Assembly: GCF_008831285.2 (NCBI RefSeq)
Contig: NW_022204804.1
Span: 1 to 24,076 of the forward strand
Origin: Nymphaea colorata
Taxonomy: Eukaryota > Streptophyta > Magnoliopsida > Nymphaeales > Nymphaeaceae
Length of the DNA stretch: 24,076 bases
Reading direction: 5' to 3'
The notes below the pieces were generated by a model that searched no databases, was not told where the DNA came from, and saw only the letters and a program-made list of their open reading frames with translations. Every line of letters begins with the position of its first letter. Position 1 is the stretch's first letter. Both the position numbers and the translations under genes were made by a program. Below are positions 7,491-19,987 of this stretch, one piece after another.

Positions 7491-9267
7491 TATTGATACG
7501 AACTTGTGATTTCAATCATTTAGATCGTGCACTATAGTTGTAACAATAAATTCAACTCATCGGACTAACTACACGCGTTTGTATCCACATGAACATGTGA
7601 TTTCAATCATTTAAATCATTCATTATATATGTATTCCAAACGAACTTCTGGTATCAAAGCCACTAGGTCATTCTATACGTAAGTAAGAAATGGTCACGCA
7701 CATTCAATTAAATACAAGTGATCAATTATATGTAATAACAAGTGAAAATGAATCACTTAATCTCTCAATTAAATATAAGTGATCAAATATATGTAATAAC
7801 AAGTGAAACACATTAGGTTACTTACAAGACACCAAATGAATCACTCCAATATCATTCATTTTCATACAAACCTATGATTTTAATCTACTAAATCATTTAA
7901 TATAGACGTAACAACAAGTTAAGCACATTCAATTACGTATGTGTGATAAAATGAATCACTTAAATCCCACTCGTATTGATACGAACTTGTGATTTCAATT
8001 CCTTACATCGATCACCATAGATGTAAGAACTAGTTCAACTTATTGAACTAACTACAAGGGATCAAACTAATGCATAGGTCTCCTTTATATCCATACAAAC
8101 TTGTAAGTTTTAATCATTTAAATCATTGATCAAAGATGTAATAACAAGTGAAACACAATAGGTTAACTACAAGACACCAAATGAATCACTCGAATCTCAT
8201 TCATTTTCGCACAAACTTGTGATTTCAATCTACTAAATCATTTATTATAGACGTAACAACAAGTTAAACACATTCAATTAAGTATGCATGATTATATGAA
8301 TCACTTAAATCTCACTTGTATTCGTACGAACATGTGATTTCAATCCTTTAGAACGTTCCCTATAGATGTAACAACAAATTCAACTCATCGGACTAACTAC
8401 ACGTGTACAAATATAGTGACTTCAACCATTTGTATCCATATAAACTTGTGATTTCAACCATTTAAATCATTCATTATAGATGTAATAACAAGTGAAATAC
8501 ATTAGATTAACTATAAGGGACCAATATAGTGACTTGACTCTCATTCATTTCCAAACGGACTTCTTTTTTCAAGCCACTAAGTCATTCTATACGTATGTAA
8601 CAAATGGTTACGCACATTCAATTAAATATAAGTTATCAAATGTATGTAAGAACAAGTAAAAATGAATCACATAATCTCTCGATTAAACATAAGTGATCAA
8701 ATGTATGTAATAACAAGTGAAACACATTAAGTTACCTGTAAGACACCAAATGAATCACTCGAATCCCATTCATTTTCATATAAACCTATGATTTGAATTT
8801 ACTAAATCATTTAATATAAACGTAACAACAAGTTAAGTACATTCAATTAAATATGCGTGATCAATTGAATCACTTAAATCCCACTCGTATTGATGTGAAC
8901 TTGTGCATCGATCACTATAGATGTAACAACATGTTCAACTTATCGTACAAACTAGAAAGGATCAAACTAATGCATAGGTCTCCTTTATATCCATATAAAC
9001 TTGTGAGTTTTAATTATTTAAATCATTGATCATGGATGTAATAACATGTGAAACACGTTAGGTTAACTATAAGACACCAAATGAATCACTCGAATCACAT
9101 TCATTTTCATACAAACTTGTGATTTCAGTTCACTTAATCAAGCAACATGGATGTAACAATAAGTTAAGCACATTCAATTAAGTATGTGTGATCATTTGAA
9201 TCACTTAAATCGCACTTGTATTGATACGAACTTGTAATTTCAATCCTTTAGATCGTGCACTATAGTC

Positions 9268-9448
9268 GTACCAATACGAGTCAGATTTAAGTGATTCATA
9301 TGATCACGCATACTTTATTGAATGTACTTGACTTATTGTTATATCCATGTTAAATGATTTAGTAGATTGAAATCACAGGCTTGCATGAAAATGAATGAGA
9401 TTTGAGTGATTCATTTGGTGCCCTATTGTTAACCTAATTCACTTGTTA
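9268..9448 (-). repeat. Inverted alpha-beta pair, HOR copy 4
   Basis: Full 181 bp and, as far as I can see by eye, identical to the reference pair. Confidence 0.93.
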
Positions 9449-10288
9449 AGCACATTCAATTAAATTACAAGTGAAACACATTAGGTTAACTATATGACAC
9501 CAAATGAATCACTTGTTAAGACATCCGTATTAAGAATCATTATAAATGTAACAATAGTGAAACACATTAGGTAAACCATAAGACACCAAATGAATCACTC
9601 GAATCTCATTCATTTTCATACAACTTGTGATTTCGATCTACTAAATCATTTAATATAGATGTAACAACAAGTTAAACACATTCAATTAAGCATGCATGAT
9701 CATATGAATCATTTAAATCTCACTTGTATTGGTACGAACGCGTGATTTCAATCCTTTAGATCGTTCACTATAGATGTAACAACAAATTCAACTCATCGGA
9801 CTAATTACACGCATTCAAAGTAATGCATAGATCCCATTTGTATCCATATGAACTTGCGATTTCAATCATTTAAATCATTCATTATAGATGTAATAACAAG
9901 TGAAATACACTAGATTAACTGTAAGGGACCAACTTAATGACCTGACTCTCATTCATTTCCAAACGAACTTCTTATTTCAAGCCACTAAGTCATTCTATAC
10001 GTATGTAACAAATGGCTACGCACACTCAATTAAATATATTGATCAAATATATGTAATAACAAGTGAAAATGAATCATTTAATCTCTCAATTAAATATATG
10101 TGATCAAATATATGTAATAACAAGTGAAACATATTAGGTTACCTACAAGACACCAAATGAATCACTCAAATCTCATTCATTTCCATACAAACCTATGATT
10201 TCAATATACTAAATCATTTAATATAGACGTAACAACAAGTTAAGCACATTCAATTAAGTATGCGTGATCAAATGAATCACTTAAATCT

Positions 10289-10308
10289 CACTCGTATCGA
10301 GACGAGTG
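10289..10308. repeat. Beta foldback hairpin, HOR copy 4
   Basis: Stem and loop as in copy 1. Confidence 0.85.
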
Positions 10309-10754
10309 ATTTAGTGTGCGTATGGATACAAATGAATGAGATGTAACAACATGTTCAACTTATTGAACAAACTACAAGGGATCAAACTAAACTAATCCAT
10401 AGGTCTCCTTTACATCCATATAAACTTGTGAGTTTTTATCGTTTAAATCGTTGATCATAGATGTCATAACGAGTGAAACACATTAGGTTAATTATAAGAC
10501 ACCAAATGAATCACTCAAATCTCATTTATTTTCACACAAACTTGTGATTTGAATTCACTTAATCTAGCAATATGGATGTAACAACAAGTTAAGCACATTC
10601 AATTAAGTATGTGTGATCATTTGAATCACTTAAATCGCACTTGTATTGATACGAACTTGTGATTTCAATCATTTAGATCGTGCACTATAGTTGTAACAAT
10701 AAATTCAACTCATCGGACTAACTACACGCGTTTGTATCCACATGAACATGTGAT

Positions 10755-10895
10755 TTCAATCATTAATCATTCATATATATGTATTCCAAACGAACTTCTG
10801 GTATCAAAGCCACTAGGTCATTCATATAGTAATGTACATCAAAATACAAGTGATCAATTATATGTAATAACAAGTGAAAATAATCACTTATCTCT
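10755..10895. other. Deletion-rich patch in HOR copy 4
   Basis: Around the start of block III several bases are missing in close succession (cattaatcattcatatat, cattcatatagtaatg, gaaaataatcacttatc), while sequence before and after is standard. Confidence 0.75.
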
Positions 10896-12388
10896 CAATT
10901 AAATATAAGTGATCAAATATATGTAATAACAAGTGAAACACATTAGGTTACTTACAAGACACCAAATGAATCACTCCAATATCATTCATTTTCATACAAA
11001 CCTATGATTTTAATCTACTAAATCATTTAATATAGACGTAACAACAAGTTAAGCACATTCAATTACGTATGTGTGATAAAATGAATCACTTAAATCCCAC
11101 TCGTATTGATACGAACTTGTGATTTCAATTCCTTACATCGATCACCATAGATGTAAGAACTAGTTCAACTTATTGAACTAACTACAAGGGATCAAACTAA
11201 TGCATAGGTCTCCTTTATATCCATACAAACTTGTAAGTTTTAATCATTTAAATCATTGATCAAAGATGTAATAACAAGTGAAACACAATAGGTTAACTAC
11301 AAGACACCAAATGAATCACTCGAATCTCATTCATTTTCGCACAAACTTGTGATTTCAATCTACTAAATCATTTATTATAGACGTAACAACAAGTTAAACA
11401 CATTCAATTAAGTATGCACGATTATATGAATCACTTAAATCTCACTTGTATTCGTACGAACATGTGATTTCAAACCTTTAGAACGTTCCCTATAGATGTA
11501 ACAGCAAATTCAACTCATCGGACTAACTACACGTGTACAAATATAGTGACTTCAACCATTTGTATCCATATAAACTTGTGATTTCAACCATTTAAATCAT
11601 TCATTATAGATGTAATAACAAGTGAAATACATTAGATTAACTATAAGGGACCAATATAGTGACTTGACCTCATTCATTTCCAAACGGACTTCTTTTTTCA
11701 AGCCACTAAGCATTCTATACGTATGTAACAAATGGTTACGCAATTCAATTAAATATAAGTTATCAAATGTATGTAAGAACAAGTAAAAATGAATCACATA
11801 ATCTCTCGATTAACATAAGTGATCAAATGTATGTAATAACAAGTGAAACACATTAAGTTACCTGTAAGACACCAAATGAATCACTCGAATCCCATTCATT
11901 TTCATATAAACCTATGATTTGAATTTACTAAATCATTTAATATAAATGTAACAACAAGTTAAGTACATTCAATTAAATATGCGTGATCAATTGAATCACT
12001 TAAATCCCACTCGTATTGATGTGAACTTGTGCATCGATCACTATAGATGTAACAACATGTTCAACTTATCGTACAAACTAGAAAGGATCAAACTAATGCA
12101 TAGGTCTCCTTTATATCCATATAAACTTGTGAGTTTTAATTATTTAAATCATTGATCAAGGATGTAATAACATGTGAAACACTTAGGTTACTATAAGACA
12201 CCAAATGAATCACTCGAATACATTCATTTTCATAAAACTTGTGATTTCAGTTCACTTAATCAAGCAACATGGATGTAACAATAAGTTAAGCACATTCAAT
12301 TAAGTATGTGTGATCATTTGAATCACTTAAATCCACTTGTATTGATACGAACTTGTAGTTTCAATCATTTAGATCGTGCACTATAGTC

Positions 12389-12566
12389 GTACCAATACGA
12401 GTCAGATTTAATGATTCATATGATACACATACTTTATTGAATGTACTTGACTTATTGTTATATCCATGTTAAATGATTTAGTAGATTGAAATCACAGGCT
12501 TGCATGAAAATGAATGAGATTTGATGATTCATTTGGTGCCCTATTGTTAACCTAATTCACTTGTTA
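12389..12566 (-). repeat. Inverted alpha-beta pair, HOR copy 5
   Basis: Same as the reference with three small losses. It has acacatac in place of cacgcatac, the state also found in copy 7. Confidence 0.92.
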
Positions 12567-13370
12567 AGCACATTCAATTAAATTACAAGGAAACACATTA
12601 GCTTAACTATATGACACCAAATGAATCACCGGTTAAGACTAGTAAACACATTAGGTAAACCATAAGACACCAAATGAATCACCGAATCTCATTCATTTTC
12701 ATACAAACTTGTGATTTCGATCTACTAAATCATTTAATATAGATGTAACAACAAGTTAAACACATTCAATTAAGCATGCATGATCATATGAATCATTTAA
12801 ATCTCACTTGTATTGGTACGAACGCGTGATTTCAATCCTTTAAATCATTCACTATAGATGTAACAACAAATTCAACTCATCGGACTAATTACACGCATCA
12901 AAGTAATGCATAGATCCCATTTGTATCCATATGAACTTGCGATTTCAATCATTTAAATCATTCATTATAGATGTAATAACAAGTGAAATGCACTAGATTA
13001 ACTGTAAGGGACCAACTTAATGACCTGACTCTCATTCATTTCCAAACGAACTTCTTATTTCAAGCCACTAAGTCATTTATACGTATGTAACAAATGGCTA
13101 CGCACACTCAATTAAATATATTGATCAATCAATATATGTAATAACAAGTGAAAATGAATCATTTAATCTCTCAATTAATATATGTGTTCAAATATATGTA
13201 ATAACAAGTGAAACATATTAGGTTACCTACAAGACACCAAATGAATCACTCAAATCTCATTCATTTCCATACAAACCTATGATTTCAATATACTAAATCA
13301 TTAATATAGACGCAAAACAAGTTAAAGCACATTGAATTAAGTATGCGTGATCAAATGAATCACTTAAATC

Positions 13371-13394
13371 TCACTCGTATCGAGACGAATGAGA
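13371..13394. other. Beta foldback with right arm deleted, HOR copy 5
   Basis: The sequence passes from gagacga straight to atgagatg. About 30 bp is missing, comprising the right arm end and the inverted tail. The left arm cactcgt remains at 13372-13378. Confidence 0.85.
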
Positions 13395-15000
13395 TGTAAC
13401 AACATGTTCAACTTATTGAACAAACTACAAGGGATCAAACTAAACTAATCCATAGGTCTCCTTTACATTCATATAAACTTGTGAGTTTTTATCGTTTAAA
13501 TCGTTGATCATAGATGTCATAACGAGTGAAACACATTATGTTAATTATAAGACACCAAATGAATCACTCAAATCTCATTTATTTTCACACAAACTTGTGA
13601 TTTGAATTCACTTAATCTAGCAATATGGATGTAACAACAAGTTAAGCACATCAATTAAGTATATGTGATCATTTGAATCACTTAAATCGCACTTGTATTG
13701 ATACGAACTTGTATTTCAATCATTTAGATCGTGCACTATAGTTGTAACAATAAATTCAACTCATCGGATAACTACACGCGTTTGTTCCACATGAACATGT
13801 GATTTCAATCATTTAAATCATTCATTATATATGTATTCCAAACGAACTTCTGGTATCAAAGCCACTAGGTCATTCTATACGTAAGTAAGAAATGGTCACG
13901 CACATTCAATTAAATACAAGTGATCAATTATATGTAATAACAAGTGAAAATGAATCACTTAATCTCTCAATTAAATATAGTGATCAAATATATGTAATAA
14001 CAAGTGAAACACATTAGGTTACTTACAAGACACCAAATGAATACTCCAATGTCATTCATTTTCATACAAACCTATGATTTTAATCTACTAAATCATTTAA
14101 TATAGACTAACAACAAGTTAAGCACATTCAATTACGTATGTGTGATAAAATAATCACTTAAATCCCACTCGTATTGATACGAACTTGTGATTTCAATTCC
14201 TTACATCGATCACCATAGATGTAAGAACTAGTTCAACTTATTGAAGTAACTACAAGGGATCAAACTAATGCATAGGTCTCCTTTATATCCATACAAACTT
14301 GTAAGTTTTAATCATTTAAATCATTGATCAAAATGTAATAACAAGTGAAACACAATAGGTTAACTACAAGACACCAAATGAATCACTCGAATTCATTCAT
14401 TTTCGCACAAACTTGTAATTTCAATCTACTAAATCATTTATTATAGACGTAACAATAAGTTAAACACATTCAATTAAGTATGCATGATTATATGAATCAC
14501 TTAAATCTCACTTGTATTCGTACGAATATGTGATTTCAACCTTGAGAATGATCCCTATAGGCGTAACAACAAATTCAACTCATCGGACTAACTACACGTG
14601 TACAAATATAGTGACTTCAACCATTTGTATCCATATAAACTTGTGATTTCAACCATTTAAATCATTCATTATAGATGTAATAACAAGTGAAATACATTAG
14701 ATTAACTATAAGGACCAATATAGTGACTTGACTCTCATTCATTTCCAAACGGACTTCTTTTTTCAAGCCACTAAGTCATTCTATACGTATGTAACAAATG
14801 GTTACGCACATTCAATTAAATATAAGTTATCAAATGTATGTAAGAACAAGTAAAAATGAATCACATAATCTCTCGATTAAACATAAGTGATCAAATGTAT
14901 GTAATAACAAGTGAAACACATTAAGTTACCTATAAAACACCAAATGAATCACTCGAATCCCATTCATTTTCATATAAACCAATGATTTGAATTTACTAAA

Positions 15001-15012
15001 TCATTTAAATCC
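15001..15012. other. 63-bp deletion in HOR copy 6 block I
   Basis: The end of alpha (aatcatttaa) is fused to the middle of the short beta (atcccactcg). The two breakpoints share ttaa, so a short-homology deletion is likely. Confidence 0.8.
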
Positions 15013-15398
15013 CACTCGTATTGATGTGAACTTGTGCATCGATTACTATAGATTTAACAACATGTTCAACTTATTGTACAAACTAAAAAGGATCAAACTA
15101 ATGCATAGGTCTCCTTTATATCCATATAAACTTGTGAGTTTTAATTATTTAAATCATTGAGCGTTGATGTAATAACATGTGAAACACGTTAGGTTAACTA
15201 TAAGACACCAAATGAATCACTCGAATCACATTCATTTTCATACAAACTTGTGATTTCAGTTCACTTAATGAAGCAACATGGATGTAACAATAAGTTAAGC
15301 ACATTCAATTAAGTATGTGTGATCATTTGAATAACTTAAATCACACTTGTATTGATACGAACTTGTAATTTCAATGCTTTAGATCGTGCACTATAGTC

Positions 15399-15578
15399 GT
15401 ACTAATACGAGTCAGATTTAAGTGATTCATATGATCACGCATACTTTATTGAAGTACTTGACCTATTGTTATATCCATGTTAAATGATTTAGTAGATTGA
15501 AATCACAGGCTTGCATGAAAATGAATGAGATTTGAATGATTCATTTGGTGCCCTATTGTTAACCTAATTCACTTGTTA
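15399..15578 (-). repeat. Inverted alpha-beta pair, HOR copy 6 (first)
   Basis: Complete pair in block I of the enlarged copy, with a one-base loss near 15452 and a few substitutions (for example cgtactaatac at its left end). Confidence 0.92.
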
Positions 15579-16396
15579 AGCACATCCAATTAAATTACAA
15601 GTGAAACACATTAGGTTAACTATATGACACCAAATGAATCACTTGTTAAGGACATCCGTATTAAGAATCATTATAAATGTAACAACTAGTGAAACACATT
15701 AGGTAAACCATAAGACACCAAATGAATCACTCGAATCTCATTCATTTTCATACAAACTTGCGATTTCGATCTACTAAATCATTTAATATAAACGTAACAG
15801 CATGCATGATCATATGAATAATTTAAATCTCACTTGTATTGGTACGAACGCGTGATTTCAATCCTTTAGATCGTTCACTATACATGTAACAACAAATTCA
15901 ACTCATCGGACTAATTACACGTATTCAAAGTAATGCATAGATCCCATTTGTATCCATATGAACTTGTGATTTCAATATTTAAATCATTCATTATAGATGT
16001 AATAACAAGTGAAATACAATAGATTAACTGTAAGGGACCAACTTAATGACCTGAGTCTCATTCATTTCCAAACGAACTTCTTATTTCAAGCCACTAAGTC
16101 ATCTATACGTATGGAACAAATGGCTACGCACACTAAATTAAATATATTGATCAAATCTATGTAATAACAAGTGAAAATGAGTCATTTAATCTCTCAATTA
16201 AATATATGTGATCAAATATATGTAATAACAAGTGAAACATATTAGGTTACCTACAAGACACCAAATGAATCACTCAAATCTCATTCATTTCCATACAAAC
16301 CTATGATTTCAATATACTAAATCATTTAATATAGACGTAACAACAAGTTAAGCACATTCAATTAAGTATGCGTGATCAAATGAATCACTTAAATCT

Positions 16397-16416
16397 CACT
16401 CGTATCGAGACGAGTG
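16397..16416. repeat. Beta foldback hairpin, HOR copy 6 first block II
   Basis: Stem and loop as in copy 1. Confidence 0.85.
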
Positions 16417-16790
16417 ATTTAGTGTGCGTATGGATACAAATGAATGAGATGTAACAACATGTTCAACTTATTGAACAAACTACAAGGGATCAAACTAAAC
16501 TAATCCATAGGTCTCCTTTACATCCATATAAACTTGTGAGTTTTTATCATTTAAATCGTTGATCATAGATGTCATAACGAGTGAAACACATTAGGTTAAT
16601 TATAAGACACCAAATGAATAATTCAAATCTCATTTATTTTCACACAAACTTGTGATTTGAATTCACTTAATCTAGCAATATGGATGTAACAACAAGTTAA
16701 GCACATTCAATTAAGTATGTGTGATCATTTGAATCACTTATATCGCACTTGTATTGATACGAACTTGTGATTTCAATAATTTAGATCGTG

Positions 16791-16815
16791 CACTATAGTT
16801 AACCTAATGACAGGC
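16791..16815. other. Duplication junction in HOR copy 6
   Basis: The end of a block II beta (gtgcactatagtt) is joined through about ten bases (aacctaatga) to the middle of the inverted alpha (caggcttgcatg). The filler resembles gttaacctaat, which occurs at the right end of the inverted alpha, so template switching within this region is plausible. The partners are not aligned in phase, unlike the copy 3 junction. Confidence 0.85.
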
Positions 16816-16883
16816 TTGCATGAAAATGAATGAGATTTGAGTGATTCATTTGGTGCCCTATTGTTAACCTAATTCACTTGTTA
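16811..16883 (-). repeat. Inverted alpha, partial, in the duplicated part of HOR copy 6
   Basis: Only the right 73 bp of the inverted alpha is present, entered at caggcttgcatg. The inverted beta is missing here, yet the same variant sequence reappears downstream in direct orientation at about 17055-17165. Confidence 0.92.
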
Positions 16884-17054
16884 AGCACATTCAATTAAAT
16901 TACAAATGAAACACATTAGGTTAACTATATGACACCAAATGAATCACTTGTTAAGGACATCCGTATTAAGAATCATTACAAATGTAACAACTAGTAAACA
17001 CATTAGGTAAACCATAAGACACCAAATGAATCACTGAATCTCATTCATTTTCAT

Positions 17055-17165
17055 GCAAGCCTGTGATTTCGATCTACTAAATCATTTAACATGGATATAA
17101 CAATAAGTCAAGTACATTCAATAAAGTATGTGATCATATGAATCACTAAATCTGACTCGTATTGG
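17055..17165 (+). repeat. Inverted-pair sequence variants in direct orientation
   Basis: Here the extra alpha and beta of block I carry the variants normally found only in the inverted pair: tgcaagcctgtg, acatggatataac, aagtcaagtacattc, aataaagtatg and ctgactcgtattgg. One base (g at 17071, ttcgatc) still has the direct-copy state. Flanks on both sides are ordinary block I sequence. Confidence 0.85.
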
Positions 17166-17719
17166 TACGAACGCGTGATTTCAATCCTTTAGATCGTTCA
17201 CTATAGATGTAACAACAAATTCAACTCATCGGACTAATTACACGCATTCAAAGTAATGCATAGATCCCATTTGTATCCATATGAACTTGCGATTTCAATC
17301 ATTTAAATCATTCATATATATGTAATAACAAGTGAAATACACTAGATTAACTGTAAGGGACCAACTTAATGACCTGACTCTCATTCATTTCCAAACGAAC
17401 TTCTTATTTCAAGCCACTAAGTCATTCTATACGTAGTAACAAATGGCTACGCACACTCAATTAAATATATTGATCAAATATATGTAATAACAAGTGAAAA
17501 TGAATCATTTAATCTCTCAATTAAATATATGTGATCAAATATATGTAATAACAAGTGAAACATATTAGGTTACCTACAAGACACCAAATGAATCACTCAA
17601 ATCTCATTCATTTCCATACAAACCTATGATTTCAATATACTAAATCATTTAATATAGACGTAACAACAAGTTAAGCACATTCAATTAAGTATGCGTGATC
17701 AAATGAATCACTTAAATCT

Positions 17720-17739
17720 CACTCGTATCGAGACGAGTG
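17720..17739. repeat. Beta foldback hairpin, HOR copy 6 second block II
   Basis: Stem and loop as in copy 1; it is present a second time because block II is duplicated in this copy. Confidence 0.85.
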
Positions 17740-19192
17740 ATTTAGTGTGCGTATGGATACAAATGAATGAGATGTAACAACATGTTCAACTTATTGAACA
17801 AACTACAAGGGATCAAACTAAACTAATCCATAGGTCTCCTTTACATCCATATAAACTTGTGAGTTTTTATCGTTTAAATCGTTGATCATAGATGTCATAA
17901 CGAGTGAAACACATTAGGTTAATTATAAGACACCAAATGAATCACTCAAATCTCATTTATTTTCACACAAACTTGTGATTTGAATTCACTTAATCTAGCA
18001 ATATGGATGTAACAACAAGTTAAGCACATTCAATTAAGTATGTGTGATCATTTGAATCACTTAAATCGCACTTGTATTGATACGAACTTGTGATTTCAAT
18101 CATTTAGATCGTGCACTATAGTTGTAACAATAAATTCAACTCATCGGACTAACTACACGCGTTTGTATCCACATGAACATGTGATTTCAATCATTTAAAT
18201 CATTCATTATATATGTATTCCAAACGAACTTCTGGTATCAAAGCCACTAGGTCATTCTATACGTAAGTAAGAAATGGTCACGCACATTCAATTAAATACA
18301 AGTGATCAATTATATGTAATAACAAGTGAAAATGAATCACTTAATCTCTCAATTAAATATAAGTGATCAAATATATGTAATAACAAGTGAAACACATTAG
18401 TTACTTACAAGACACCAAATGAATCACTCCAATATCATTCATTTTCATACAAACCTATGATTTTAATCTACTAAATCATTTAATATAGACGTAACAACAA
18501 GTTAAGCACATTCAATTACGTATGTGTGATAAAATGAATCACTTAAATCCCACTCGTATTGATACGAACTTGTGATTTCAATTCCTTACATCGATCACCA
18601 TAGATGTAAGAACTAGTTCAACTTATTGAACTAACTACAAGGGATCAAACTAATGCATAGGTCTCCTTTATATCCATACAAACTTGTAAGTTTTAATCAT
18701 TTAAATCATTGATCAAAGATGTAATAACAAGTGAAACACAATAGGTTAACTACAAGACACCAAATGAATCACTCGAATCTCATTCATTTTCGCACAAACT
18801 TGTGATTTCAATCTACTAAATCATTTACTATAGATGTAACAAAAGTTAAACACATTCAATTAAGTATGCATGATTTTATGAATCACTTAAATCTCACTTG
18901 TATTCGTACGAACATGTGATTTCAATCCTTTAGAACGTTCCCTATAAATGTAAAAGCAAATTCAACTCATCGGACTAACTACACGTGTACAAATATAGTG
19001 ACTTCAACCATTTGTATTCATATAAACTTGTGATTTCAACCATTTAAATCATTCATTATAGATGTAATAACAAGTGAAATACATTAGATTAACTATAAGG
19101 GACCAATATAGTGACTTGACTCTCATTCATTTCCAAACGGACTTCTTTTTTCAAGCCACTAAGCCATTCTATACGTATGTAACAAATGGTTA

Positions 19193-19290
19193 CGTAATTA
19201 TAATATAATGTATGTAAAACAAGTAAAAACACATAATACCTGTTAAACAAATGATCACATGTAATCATTCCATTTTCATGTAGACACCAA
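19193..19290. other. Scrambled, shortened h1-h2 region in HOR copy 7
   Basis: After atggttacg the expected h1-h2-alpha sequence is replaced by short AT-rich pieces that only partly follow the reference (taatataatgtatg, acacataatacc, atgatcacatgtaatc). Normal alpha sequence resumes at gacaccaatgaatcac. An ATG-started frame on the minus strand crosses this region but has no support as a gene. Confidence 0.75.
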
Positions 19291-19807
19291 TGAATCACTC
19301 GAATCCCATTCATTTTCATATAAACCTATGATTTGAATTTACTAAATCATTTAATATAAACGTAACAACAAGTTAAGTACATTCAATTAAATATGCGTGA
19401 TCAATTGAATCACTTAAATCCCACTCGTATTGATGTGAACTTGTGCATCGATCACTATAGATGTAACAACATGTTCAACTTATCGTACAAACTAGAAAGG
19501 ATCAAACTAATGCATAGGTCTCCTTTATATCCATATAAACTTGTGAGTTTTAATTATTTAAATCATTGATCGTGGATGTAATAACATGTGAAACACGTTA
19601 GGTTAACTATAAGACACCTAATGAATCACTCGAATCACATTCATTTTCATACAAACTTGTGATTTCAGTTCACTTAATCAAGCAACATGGATGTAACAAT
19701 AAGTTAAGCACATTCAATTAAGTATGTGTGATCATTTGAATCACTTAAATCGCACTTGTATTGATACGAACTTGTAGTTTCAATCATTTAGATCGTGCAC
19801 TATAGTC

Positions 19808-19987
19808 GTACCAATACGAGTCAGATTTAAGTGATTCATATGATCACACATACTTTATTGAATGTACTTGACTTATTGTTATATCCATGTTAAATGATTT
19901 AGTAGATTGAAATCACAGGCTTGCATGAAAATGAATGAGATTTGAGTGATTCATTTGGGCCCTATTGTTAACCTAATTCACTTGTTA
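19808..19987 (-). repeat. Inverted alpha-beta pair, HOR copy 7
   Basis: Complete pair with one base lost near 19958. It carries cacacatac at 19846, a variant it shares with copy 5. Confidence 0.92.

Larger units (their letters stand above)
6296..8479 (+). repeat. HOR copy 3, shortened to 2,184 bp
   Basis: This copy runs normally through block I to about 7468, then jumps into the beta near the end of block II, so most of block II, including its alpha* and foldback, is missing. Block III follows intact at 7629-8479. In reference coordinates the two joined beta monomers start 917 bp apart (4322 and 5239), one intermediate-block length. The remaining ~54 bp of shortening comes from many small deletions between about 7200 and 7490. 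The likely origin is unequal exchange between blocks I and II. Confidence 0.93.
8480..11609 (+). repeat. HOR copy 4 (3,130 bp)
   Basis: Block I is 8480-9887, block II 9888-10778 and block III 10779-11609. It is nearly identical to copy 2 except for small deletions near 9520-9625 and a denser patch at about 10760-10895 around the start of block III. Near its end it reads acagcaaattc at 11501, a variant otherwise seen only at the same place in copy 6 (around 18955). Confidence 0.94.
11610..14674 (+). repeat. HOR copy 5 (3,065 bp), rich in small deletions
   Basis: Block I is 11610-12970, block II 12971-13830 and block III 13831-14674. All usual parts are present, but scattered one- to few-base losses occur throughout (for example near 11669, 11710, 11742, 12183, 12230, 12410, 12530 and 14107). 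Part of the scrambled stretch after the inverted pair is lost near 12630-12645, and the right arm of the block II foldback is lost at about 13387. Several private variants are shared with copy 7 rather than with its neighbours. Confidence 0.93.
14675..19061 (+). repeat. HOR copy 6, enlarged to 4,387 bp by a partial duplication
   Basis: The order is block I (14675-15996), block II up to its last short gamma (15997-16797), a junction, a second partial block I (about 16811-17319) that re-enters inside the inverted alpha, a second complete block II (17320-18212), and block III (18213-19061). Two further deletions lie in block I: about 63 bp at 15008 and about 23 bp near 15799. A re-entry 1,318 bp back in reference coordinates minus those losses gives roughly the observed 1,232-bp excess. 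Confidence 0.92.

Noticed and set aside
11597-11797. 66-codon minus-strand frame
   Set aside because: Satellite sequence with small deletions in copy 5 happens to leave it open; it is closed in the other copies.
19089-19319. 76-codon minus-strand frame
   Set aside because: It crosses the scrambled patch of copy 7 and has no counterpart in other copies.
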